A stretch of DNA of 64,000 nucleotides from Ophiura sarsii. Lineage: Eukaryota; Echinodermata; Ophiuroidea; Amphilepidida; Ophiuridae. Made by a program: the position numbers and the translations under genes. The stretch is from positions 56,985,048-57,049,047 of the forward strand of contig CM069447.1 of assembly GCA_035610835.1 (NCBI GenBank), read 5' to 3'. Positions 1 through 10,800 of the stretch are shown piece after piece. The notes below the pieces were generated by a model. That model made no database searches and had not been told where the DNA came from. It worked only from the letters and a program-made list of their open reading frames with translations. Position 1 is the first letter of the stretch. Every line of letters begins with the position of its first letter.

Positions 1-325
1 GCTTCCGGATATTAAGTGTTTGCCCTTTTGGGCAAAAGTCACATGACACGATACGATGGCTGTGACGTGATGTTTGACAAACCATGAGAGCACAATGATT
101 TACGAATAAAATAGAGTGTCTTGAATTGTTTTAAAAAAAAAGAGGGTTATTCATCACATTTAAATCATAATTGTATTCTTTTACAGTATGCAATCTACTT
201 TCGGGCGAGAACCCTATGATAAAAATGAACAAAAACAGAAATTTAAGGATGTTTTAGGCCTCTGATGTAGCGGATAGTGGTATGGTTAACTATATATTAA
301 TTCGTTTCACAATAATTAGCGTCGC

Positions 326-399
326 TTTCACTTAGTTCAGCGGTAGAGCGTGTTGCCATGAATCAGGAAACATGGGTTCGAATCCCTCTGTGGTCACAT
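326..399 (+). pseudogene. degenerate tRNA-like sequence
   Basis: An A-box-like TAGTTCAGCGGTAGAGC and a B-box GGGTTCGAATCCC sit at tRNA spacing. The acceptor arms do not pair and the anticodon stem is poor, so this looks like a tRNA pseudogene or the Pol III head of a SINE rather than a working tRNA. Confidence 0.45.
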
Positions 400-548
400 T
401 TTTTCTGGCGTTACTCTTATATTTAGTAGTTGTTGAGATTGTAAATTTATAGCAATCCTCACAATTATTATTTTTCCATACTAACGATTTCACATTAGCT
501 TTAATTTTGCCTTTTCTGTACCACCTATAGGTCAATATTACTAAAGTG

Positions 549-1283
549 CTCATCAGAAGAAAGTCATACACTTTGTTTAGGTTGTTTAAAGTAACTTTCG
601 ATTATTTGTTTACCAAACAAGCTAAATAGACATGTAGATGAATCTTTTAGGCACATTTTGATATCAAAAATAACACCTTACAACAAAGATAAACGATGAT
701 TAGCGCCATTTAAAGAAAATTAGTCACTTTACAAAAGACACATTTTCAAAACACTACGCGGGGGAAAAGGGGTGTGTGTGAGGTTCACCCCGTGTGTGAC
801 ACTGCTATGACCATGATTGACCGGGCAATCAATCACACAGTGCAGCCGTGCACACTACGCTGCGTTGGGTCGTACACTTAGTGAGCGGGATTTTTGATTC
901 CGAACATAAAGTGCATTACATTAAACTGCTTGGAATTTTACCAAGCCTTAGGGATACACCTTGGTTTAGTTGGTTTTGGTTTAGCTGTAGATATCAATAA
1001 AGCATTTCAAATAACACACATTTACACATCCACACAGGACTGATACGGCTTATGTGCTTGTTAACAATTGGTGTTTTCTTCCCGCGTAGTGTAATGCAAC
1101 TTTCGAGAAGAGACTAATTTTTATAAATGGTACTAATAATGGTTTATCTTTGTTGTTAGGTGTTATGTTTGGTATAAAAATGTGCCAACAAGATTCATCA
1201 AAATGTCTTTCTGTTTGGTTAGAAAATAATCGAAAGTTAGTTTAAAGGACCTAAACAAAGTGTATGACTTTCTTTTGTTGAGC
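549..1283. mobile_element. foldback (long inverted-repeat) element, copy A
   Basis: The left arm (about 549-740) and right arm (about 1110-1283) are inverted copies. Both carry an AAGAAAGTCATACACTTTG-type end and an internal ACAAAGATAAAC block. The middle has no coding capacity. A second member of the family lies at 49888-50445, with the same arm sequence but a different centre. Non-autonomous DNA element; superfamily not determined. Confidence 0.65.
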
Positions 1284-2765
1284 CCTTTATTAGAAACTCG
1301 CATGCAATTTGTAAGTGTTGCAAGTGTTATCAATTATTATGTCCATAGTAATTTGCAAATGACAGTGTTATCAACCGGCTTATGTTTTTCAATCGATGTT
1401 CTAACTTTGAAAATTGAATGGAATCGTTTGTATTTTCAAAATTAGATGGCGTGGTTCACGGATTTTGTGACACGAAAGCAGTAGTTCTTTAAAAATTAAT
1501 ATTTCTCATGTTAAAACTATATTTATAAAACACTTCAGATAGCTGTGTTTGTTTGAACCTTTTAATATATTTATATCTACGCAGGTTTGTTTGTTTGTTT
1601 GTGTTTTTTGTTTCTCTATTTGTTTGTTTGGTTTTGTGTTTGGTTATAGTTTTGTGTGTGTTTCTCTGTATGTTTACATAGCGGACACACGCTTTCATAT
1701 TTTTAATAGAGATAATAGATCTTCGGGACGTAGCGAGAGCCTATCATATAGGACTAAACACACGGTATTATTATACAAGTTGATATATTTGTATAATGTA
1801 TAAGGGCATTCAGTTATATAACGGTTTGCTAAAAAAAACACCTTTCATCCTCAGCGCTGTCCGATGGAAAATCAAATGTTACCATCAACTTTATGAACAC
1901 AAGAAAGTCGTCGTCACCGACACTTGCCTTAAGACCAATTCAGAAAAGCAATTTGCACCGACTTATTTAATAATGCTTGTAATAAATAATGTAGACAATT
2001 TAGGATGATCAATCACATAATTATAATTATAGGTTACATATTCCATAAAATACAAACTAGATATTGAAATATCTAATTGGTTAATTGCTTACGCGATATC
2101 AAATATCAACGGTTGAATGTTAATCATCAATCACAAAATCATTATTCCCATAAAATCATCAGATATTCAGTTTTGCAAGCTAATATTGCTAACATTATTA
2201 GCTTTGTGTAATACTCACTTCCCAATTACTTGATATATAATATCTGCGTATTGTAGGCTTTGGTGATGATGATGTTATTTAAACCAATTATCTAAATGAG
2301 TTAACGCCCCCTCTTTGGCAATTTAGTAATTACCTCACTTCAGACTTTCTTTTGTAATTGATTTTACAATACACCTTTAGCAACTAAGTAATTAACACAT
2401 CCAAGTAGGCCCTACCTGTCCATGTTGGCATAAAGTTAACGTGAGTGAGTATGACAAACTTAACGCAACATTTTAGGGTGTTTGGGGTACGACAACATTA
2501 TTACCCCCCCCCCCCCCAAATAAAAAATAAATAAAAAATGGGGTATTGAAATGGGGTCCGAGATTCACAGATAGCACAACATTCAAATGTCTGTGAAATA
2601 AGTCTACTTCAAATGTAAACATAATTCAGGGATCTACAATTTTGAACTCATGTCTATGCCCATATTGCTACAAATCACGAATCTAAAGATCTTTCAGCTA
2701 GCGAGGAGCCGAGCGTAGCGAGAGTAGCCGCTAGTTATAGCTATTAGAATACATGGCAAACATTT
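1284..2765. other. no gene recognised
   Basis: AT-rich sequence with a GTTT/TTTG-rich stretch near 1583-1640 and a C-run at about 2503-2517. Short open frames here have no recognisable domains and no splice context I can support. Confidence 0.5.
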
Positions 2766-4452
2766 ACTGAGTCACTGTGACTCAGATATCTGAGTCTTAA
2801 GCTTGTCTCCACAGTAATACACTTTCCATTCTATCTGAGTCATTTGACTCACTTGTAATGAGTCATTTGACTCATTTCTGTGAGTCAATTGGCTGATTTG
2901 CAAAACCAAGTGTGTTACTGTGGAGATAAGCTAAAGACTCAGCTTATATGTCTACAGACTCAGATTATATGTCTTTTAAGACATATAATCTGATTCCCAC
3001 AATGTCATGTTAATTTTTTAAATAATTTACTTCAGAATTCAAGATGAACAGCCTTTTTGAATCGACGTTTTGTCGTACAAAGAGGGCTGATTTTTCTTAA
3101 TCCTTATAGGTGTAAGTTCATACATGTAATACAATTGTAGAAATATACAAATCCCAGTTTTTATCATATATTTGTTGTAATTGAGGGCGCTGCATCCACC
3201 ACATCTCTTAATGCCCCTTTAAGGGGGATGTGCACCTTCGCATAGCCTCCGTAAAACTGCCGTAACTTCTTCATTATTCATTTAATCTTAATAAAAGTAT
3301 ACATTTTTTTGCAGGAAAAGGTTCAATGAATCCAACTATGATCATGACATTGACCATTTTGGAGAAAATTATAAAAAACATGTTTTTTGACCCATTTTAG
3401 GTTCTGCAAAGATAACTCAAAACATATTTTGCCAAATTGTGTCATACTAGTTTTATTATATTCCTCATGCAATTCCCTAGGAATCGTTTTTTTTTTTAAA
3501 TTTTACTTTATTATTTTTTGAATTATAGACCAAAAAGTGCTAAAAAACATGATTTTTAACCTCCAAAATCGTGAAAATCACGTTTTTTAGTAAAAAATTA
3601 TATTTTTTGGCACTTTTTGATCGATTATTCAAAAAATAATTAAGTAAAATTTAAAAAAACAAAACGATTCCTAGTGAATTGCATGAGGAATATAATAAAA
3701 CTAGTTAGATAAAATTTAACAAAATATATTTTGAGTTATCTTTGCAGAACCTAAAATGGGTTAAAACACGTGTTTTTTATCATTTTCTCCCAAAATGGTC
3801 AATTTCATGATCATGTTTGGATTCATTGAACCCTTTTCTGCAAAAAAATGTATACTTTTATATAGATTTAATAAATAATAAAGAAGTTACGGCAGTTTTA
3901 GGGAGGCTGTACCTGAAGGTGCACAGCCCCCTTAAATGAGTCAAAAGACTCAGATTTATGTTTAGAATTCATTTTAGTCTTTGGCTGAACTTACTGCCTA
4001 TAATGTGATCAAATGCTATATGGACGATGTAGGTCTATACAGAACAGAAACAGGGAAGGGGCAAAATATGTATGATATAAGGAAACATCTGAATGGCAGA
4101 GAATGTTGTCGATATTTTAGTAAGTTTCTCACCTCGACTGGCTAGTTCACTGTCCGGACCTAAAAGTAATATCGTGGCCGTTAGATCGAATTGGACATCG
4201 TGTCGCGCCTTGCTTTCGTATTACTACTTTTGACTCATTTCGATACAAACTGGTCAAAAGTCGATATTGACTCCGATTTGTGCTGATATTAAGTCAATGA
4301 AGAATGCTTCATCTTCGTCATTTGGTATATGACGCATTAAACCGATTACAATTAATCAACTAGGTTCAATTCTGACTCATTTGGTTTTGTAAATGAGTCA
4401 GATTGCCAGTGACTCGCTATAAATGTACCAAAGTAAGTCACTTGACTCAAAA
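2766..4452. repeat. TGAGTCA/TGACTCA-rich repeat region interrupted by a foldback element
   Basis: The heptamer TGAGTCA or its complement recurs about ten times (clustered at 2768-2890, then near 3937, 4229, 4372, 4396 and 4443). Many GACTCAG variants lie between. The left block also forms an inverted pair (about 2797-2829 against 2907-2940, sharing TCTCCACAGTAA). The element at 3223-3931 sits inside it. The heptamer is the consensus AP-1 (Fos/Jun) site, but repeat structure alone may explain the density. Confidence 0.5.
3223..3931. mobile_element. TTAA-flanked palindromic MITE (piggyBac-like signature)
   Basis: The ends GGGGGATGTGCACC (3223) and GGTGCACAGCCCCC (to 3931) are inverted copies directly flanked by TTAA at 3219-3222 and 3932-3935. 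Most of the 709 bp folds on itself, with arms of roughly 350 bp, and there is no ORF. TTAA duplication is the signature of piggyBac-type transposition. A partial relative of the inner sequence appears at about 10060-10200. Confidence 0.75.
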
Positions 4453-4930
4453 AATGATTTTGTAAAAAAGATTTCTTCTCTTTAATTTGAGACATTACAG
4501 GTGAAGATTGACTGAATATTCACAGAGCTATGTGTCCAAAATCAAAACCAAGTTCGTTTTTCATTTCGCATTTGGTTCTTCTACACTTTAGCCTCGGTGT
4601 AGCAATAGGCAGATTGTTGATTTTAACTGATAGCGACAACTCACCGGTTGATAGTAAGATGAGGATGGGGATGATCCAATTAATCAATACAGCCCATTCA
4701 CATTAACCTGTCACATTATCACGCATTAGAACTCAAGTGCGAAAATGAAAGGCGCTCTTTGTCTCAATCTTTATTGTTAACCGATCTACAATTGGATACC
4801 TTATATTGAAGAAAAATAATTAATCCATAATTGTGTAATTTGATATTTTTTAGAGTCATGCGCGTTATTATTAAATGCTTAGTTACGTTTTCACTTTTTG
4901 AGGACTGCACAGTTACTTATTGAGGACTAT

Positions 4931-7655
4931 ACAGGAAGTTTTAGAAAAATGCTTCAAGTGAACCATGATTTTTTTGGCAATGAAATATATAAACAATTAT
5001 AATACTAATAATCATGTTCAACAGGAATCTTTTAATTTTCCTATCCATTTTGGAGCTTCCGGTATTAAATATGGCAAATCTACTCGAGCATGTTCAAATT
5101 CAGCTTTGAGCCATTTTGTGTGTGAAAAGAGCTCTTTTATTAGAATCGTAATTTAGTGTATCATTGAACATAATCACTTAAATCAATAAATAAAAAAAAT
5201 TATATATAAAGAGCAAATATGTCTTCCAGTAACACCTTTAGCCAACAGTTTCGAGCAGAGTCCGTTGTGCCATACCTTGTCGAAAGCTCCTTTTATGTCA
5301 AGGGCGATGACACAAACCTCGTCGCTTTGGTTTAGGGAGTGGTTCCACTTCTGTGACAGGATGTTGAGGAGATCAGCTTTACTGTGGCCTGCTCTAAATC
5401 CAAACTGTCTGCTGGAGATCAGGTTATCGCTTAGAAGAAAGCGCTGGAGTTGTTTCTGTACTACAGCTTCCATGATCTTACTGATGTTGCTTAGCAGCGA
5501 GATGGGACGATACTTTGTTGGGTCAGCCTTGGAATCTCTTGTGAATTGGAGTGAAAGAGGCTATCTTCCATTGGTTTGGAAACACTCCATGCTTGAAGCA
5601 GAGTGAAAAAAGCCTGCAGAGCGGGCTGGCGAGCTCAGCACATCATTCCTTTAGAACCTTGGTTGGGATGAGGTCTGGTCTAGTGGCTTTTATCAGGATT
5701 GAGGTGTTTTAGCAGTTTTCGTACATCCTTTGGTTTGAAGACTATCTTGTCAAAAGATTTGTTTGTTGAAGGATGGACAGTTGGAGCCTGGTCTTTAGCA
5801 CCTTGAAGTCTGCATTTTTCTGCAAATTCCTGACAAAATGCTTCTGTCTTGTCCCTTGCTGTGATGTTGGTAACGTTTTGATGATCACTGGGATCTCAGA
5901 TCGGGTTGTTCTACCAGAGAGAGTGTTGATGATTCTCCACCATGTTTTTGCTGCTCAGCGTTTTGTCTGCCAGATCTTTTCTCAATTTAGTGTTGTAAGA
6001 TCTCCTAGCTTACTTCTCAGCTTGGTTGTAGGAATGTATAGCTTCAGCGAACTTTGCCTTGCTGGCTTCAGTTTAGTCCTTTTTGGCTTTCTTAAAGAGG
6101 CGGTGCTACTTCCTAGATGCCCTACGGCATTCATCGTTGAACCAAACCTTGTCTCCAGTACTATTGGTGACTGTCTTTCTTGGGACGAACAGGTCGATAG
6201 CATCGCAGATGATATTGGTGACATAAGAGCAAGCAGTTTCAGCATCTTTCTTCTGGAATACACTTGACTAGTAAGTGGAAGCAAGGTGACCTCTTAATCC
6301 CCAATAACCAGCCTTATCATATCTCCAGACTTTCCTTCTGTGTGGTTTGTCTCTGTATACTGGAACATCCAAGCACGCCAGCACAGGGTTGTGGTCTGGA
6401 GTACCCAGTCTAGCAGATGATGAGGTTGAAGTTGCTGGCAGATCAGTCAAGACAAGGTCCAGGATTTGGTCCAATCGAGTGGGTTCTTTGACGATCTGTT
6501 GCAGTCCCAGAGAGTTAGCTAGTTGAAGGGTGCGTCTCCCAGCTGCATCAGTATAGTGCGACTTCCTAACCAGTCAATGTGGTGGACGTTTAAATCACCG
6601 ACAAGCATAATTGAGTTGGCTCCATGTGTGCTCATTTTTTGAAGAGGGTTTGAGTCTAGGTAGTCGATGACACCACTGCTATCACTAGGTGTTCTATAAA
6701 CAGCGGCAATCAGTAGCTTTGAGATCTCAGAGCTACAGTGATCCAGACGAGTTCGTAAACTTTTGGATCATTTCTTGGGTCGTGGTGTATGGTAATACTT
6801 TCCCTTCTAAACAGTAGACAGCAATGCCACCACCAGAGGTTGCATTTCTGTCTCTGCGACAGCACATGGAGTAGCCAGGAATAGAGATGCAATCAGCTCC
6901 ATCAGGTACAGTCTCATCAAGGAAGGTCTCAACAACAATGACAATAGAAGGTTTCTTTATTGAGCAAATGATGGCAAGTTCTCCGATGTTTCAACGAAGT
7001 CCACGTTTGTTGATCCCCATTATTCGCAATTCCGTTTCTCGTAGTCGGTGGGCATGCTTATGTCGTTTCCGTTTTGATCCGTCACTTTTCTTTCGAGGCT
7101 TGGCTTTGCGACTTGTAGCAATAAGAGTACAGGTGCTGGGGTTGCTAGCCCCCACACCTAGTGCGCATCCGAGTAGTGCGGTTAGGGTTACGTGCTAAAC
7201 ATGGCCTAAACTGAAAATATCAAAAATTGACAGTTTGTGCTCAGGATGTAAAGAGCAGCTTAACCACGGGCGGGGTGACCAGCAAATAGATGTAACACAA
7301 TACTACCCTATACCTAGTAAATGTTGATTGTTAGTTGAATTGAACAGAAAATATATGTTTTATCCATATTATCCATGACATACCATACATTATTTGCATT
7401 TTAGACGCCGTCTTTATCGTTATTACAAAAGCAGTTTTGTCAGTTGAAAGTCTTGTTCAAAAGTGACCAAAGTGGAATTTGCACTCTTGTTACTGAATTA
7501 ATCATATCTCGGTACTTAGTTGGTGAAATTCATTCAATGGTATAAAGTGTATTTGATAGAAGACTAATAGGGCTTACCAACGGGCTTTTTAAAATAAATT
7601 AATAAATGGGATGTATCAATTTTCTAACTCATAGGACACTTTTTTAGACACCTTG
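4931..7655. mobile_element. TA-flanked element split by a LINE fragment
   Basis: The left piece (4931-5200) and right piece (7325-7655) align in order with the two halves of the uninterrupted element at 46377-46963. Shared blocks include TTTTATCCATATTATCCA, CTAATAGGG-TTACCAAC and the terminal GACACCTTG/GACACGTCCTG. TA flanks the left end (4929-4930) and right end (7656-7657). The LINE sequence between them is therefore a secondary insertion. Mariner-like ends are inferred; no transposase is visible. Confidence 0.6.
5206..7200 (-). pseudogene. broken non-LTR retrotransposon (endonuclease plus start of RT)
   Basis: Read on the minus strand in several frames, the segment gives AP-type endonuclease pieces. 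These are a start near 7000 with ELRIMGINKRGLR, then VVETFLDETVPDG, PGYSMCCRRDR, and MLVGDLNVHHIDWLG near 6570-6620, then DHNPVLACLDVP near 6390. The beginning of a reverse transcriptase follows (QFGFRAGHSKADLL and VIALDIKGAFDKVWHNGL at 5270-5400). The RT stops before the catalytic YxDD motif, and there are many stops and frameshifts. The retained 5' part without its 3' end is unusual for a LINE copy and suggests later deletion. Confidence 0.8.
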
Positions 7656-7692
7656 TACAGTAGCGCCTTTGACTTAAAATGCCTAATACAGT

Positions 7693-7886
7693 ATGGATGA
7701 TACGCACAAATACACCGGGGATATGGAAGCCTACCAACAGCAAGAATTACAGGAGAGAAATACAGAGAAATTCCAAGAGAAATCTTCCGATTGCAAATGT
7801 ATATGCCCGTCTGTACTGTGTTTTGTCTGTTTGCTGTTAGCCGTAGCTATACGATTGTTTGTAGCGTTGTTTGTGTTTGGCTCTTA
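7693..7886 (+). CDS. exon 1, first part: cytoplasmic tail and transmembrane segment
   Basis: The ATG at 7693 has an in-frame TAA at 7684-7686, so this is the first possible start. The exon encodes [14 protein letters not shown] onwards, then a Cys-rich CKCICP, then a hydrophobic stretch of about 23 residues containing [18 protein letters not shown]. No N-terminal signal peptide is present, so a signal-anchor (type II) orientation is inferred. The reading frame ends at TAA 7885-7887, which is made from the TTA target duplication plus the first base of the inserted element. No phase-1 donor exists after the membrane span, which argues that the exon originally continued. Confidence 0.65.
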
Positions 7887-10800
7887 AGGCCCTGTCACAC
7901 CATAGCGTATGGCCTGAACGTGGCCTGAACGTATGCCGACGTATTCAAAAAATAGCTCGAAAATTGTCAGAGTCCAAGAACGTCCAAGAACGTCCAACTT
8001 TCCAACGAATTGCGTAGGAAAAGTCGACATCGGTGATGGAATGGACGTATCCATAGCGTATTAAACGTATACATAGCGTATGACTAACGTATTGATAGCG
8101 TATCACTAACTTATAACAAACTTCCGACAGCGTATCACAGCGTATGCGATCGGCGAGCGTATACCAACGTATGCTTAACGTATTCGAAGCGTATGTCTGC
8201 CGTGTTCGACGTATCCTCAGCGTATCCTCGGCGTACAACGAACACGTGACTTATGCCGCTGCAGAAAATTGAGTTTCGTACACGGCGGGGCAAGTGTTGC
8301 CAGTTCAAGTAAACGCAGCCTAGATGATAACTATTAAAATACCTAGAAGGGTAAATCTATAGGTCCAACCTATAACTTACGACGAGTAACGTACCTCTAA
8401 CGTATGTCAGCGTATGTCAACGTATATCTAACGTATGTCAGCGTTTGTAAACGTATGTCTAACGTACCACGAAATTATCGGGAACTCATGCAGAACGTAA
8501 GTTAAGCACACGTTGAGTACGTCATAAGGTGAATACGTGAGAATACGTCGAAACTCGTTGGAAATACGTCAGGCATACGTTAGACATACGGCACATATAC
8601 GTTATCAACTCGTTATCACTACGTTGGCTGTACGTTTCCCCGTCAGCCTACGTTCATCAACGTATACCAACTTACGAGTAACGTACGAGTAACGTACCAC
8701 TAACGTATGTAAGCGTATGTCAACGTATATTTAACGTACTACAAACTTACCGGGAACTTATGCAGAACGTATTAAGCACACGTTGAGTACGTCGATAATT
8801 TTTGAGCATGCTCAATATTTTTCGCGGGCTCGACGTGTTCCAAATTGTCACAGCGTATCACAGCGTGCTCTTAACGTAAACGACGTATCCCCAACGTACC
8901 CCTAACTTATATCAGCGTACACCAACGTACACCAACGTATTTTTCGATATTTCGCATACGTTGAGGCGATACGTTATGGTGTGACAGGGCCTTTACGAAA
9001 TGGAGGAAATAGAAAATAATGAAGGGAAGAAAAAAGGTGAACAATATCTCTTGCCAGTCGATGTCTAATTGTAAACAGCAATGTTGAATACATACACCTA
9101 GCACAAAAAGTCCCTGACCAGGTGCTTTGATGTTGGCTAATTCAAAATAGATAATCGGTACAAAAAATTCTGAGATATACATGAAATGAGCAAATTTCAT
9201 CTCCGCAGTTTGGTACCTCCATCAAACAAATCGAATGGATACTTTTAAAGTTATGACGATTTCAATGACCGCGCATAACAACAGCAAAGTTGCACTAGAA
9301 ATGGTATTCTATGGGATATCATTGATTTCTGTGTGATTACTGTCATAACTGTGTGCTATCTGAACATCGAAGCACCTGGTCAGGGACTTTTTGTGCTAGT
9401 TGTATTATAGCCGACCTTAAATGAGCAATTAGAACATTCAGTGATTCAGTACAATAGAGTAACAAAATGGAATTGGTATAATCAAGTCACTATCAATAAG
9501 AGTGCTTAAGTAGATAAGAGTGAATAGAAAATAATGAATTTTGGCAACATATTTATTTTAATAACTTAAGATGTTATTTCATTATGTTAACAGGAGAACC
9601 AACGACGTTACCACCTCCATATTTACCTCCAATGGGTAAGCTTATCTTATTATCATGTACACCTCAACCCCAAACATTTTCTGACTTAGTGCGTATAATT
9701 ATGCCATTATTCAAAATCTATCTTGTTTTCAAAAATGTTACACTTTCCAAGCGGAAGTCGTCCGCAGACGACAGTTCCAAAATTTCACAAAATGTTTTCA
9801 AATTTTCACATTTATTGAATTTCAACCATATTTAGAATCACCATTAGAAATGCATGAAATAAGAACAAACATTCCTACTATTAGTCAGGGGCAGATTTAT
9901 GACTCAACGCCTCTTTGACAGGGCGCCTGCGCCTTTTTAATGACAGGGCGCCTTTTTGAGAGGGCGAACACGTTAAAAGCGTGTACAAACGTGTAAAAAA
10001 CGTGTAAAAAAACATGCAAAAACGTGTACAAATATTGCCCCCACTTTGACGCCCCCCACGGTTTTAGGTTTTGCAAAGATAACTCCAAATATATTTTGTC
10101 AAATATTGTCGTTCTAGTTTTATTATAATCCTAGTACAATTCTCTAGGGAATCGATTTTTTAATTTGATTTTTCGTTGTTTAATAATTAACCCCAAAATG
10201 CCAAAGGGTACTATTATAATGACAATATTGCAGGTTATGGTCTTAGCATTCACATGATATATGATTTGTTGACACAAATGTGTTATTAAGCGATATCGAT
10301 CAATTTATTGATTTTGGACTTGGGTCTTTCTTGCGCTCAGTTTGGAGCCATAGATTTTATACAGGGTTTCTATAAATGAGTAGTTGGCTGAGAATTATTT
10401 TCAAATCAATTATAATGCCATTTAACAATGATATGTAATGATGTAATAATAATAAAAATCTTACAACATTTTGTAATAATTGGTGAATTTATAGAAACCC
10501 TATATAAAACCTATGGCTCCAAACTGAGCGCAAGAAAGACCCAAGTCCAAAATCAATAAATTGATCAATACCCAGCGGGCACTCAACCATATTTCAACGT
10601 TGAATCAACGTTGAAATATGATTGCGTTGTTGAACAACATGATTTCAACATCTTTTCAACTACATTTTGTGCTTTGTTGAATAAACGTTGAATATTGACG
10701 TTGATTCAACGTTGTTGAATAGACTTGTAAAAATCATATTTCCAAAAATCAGTCTGGAGCTAATTTGCATATTTTACTTGGCCTTATATTAGCCGAGTAA

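Noticed and set aside
5265..6267. Plus-strand ORFs at 5265-5606 and 5773-6267
   Set aside because: Shadows of the minus-strand LINE coding sequence.
7945..8238. 97-codon frame on minus inside the MITE
   Set aside because: Arises from the CGTAT repeats (RIRY-type repeats); no homology expected.
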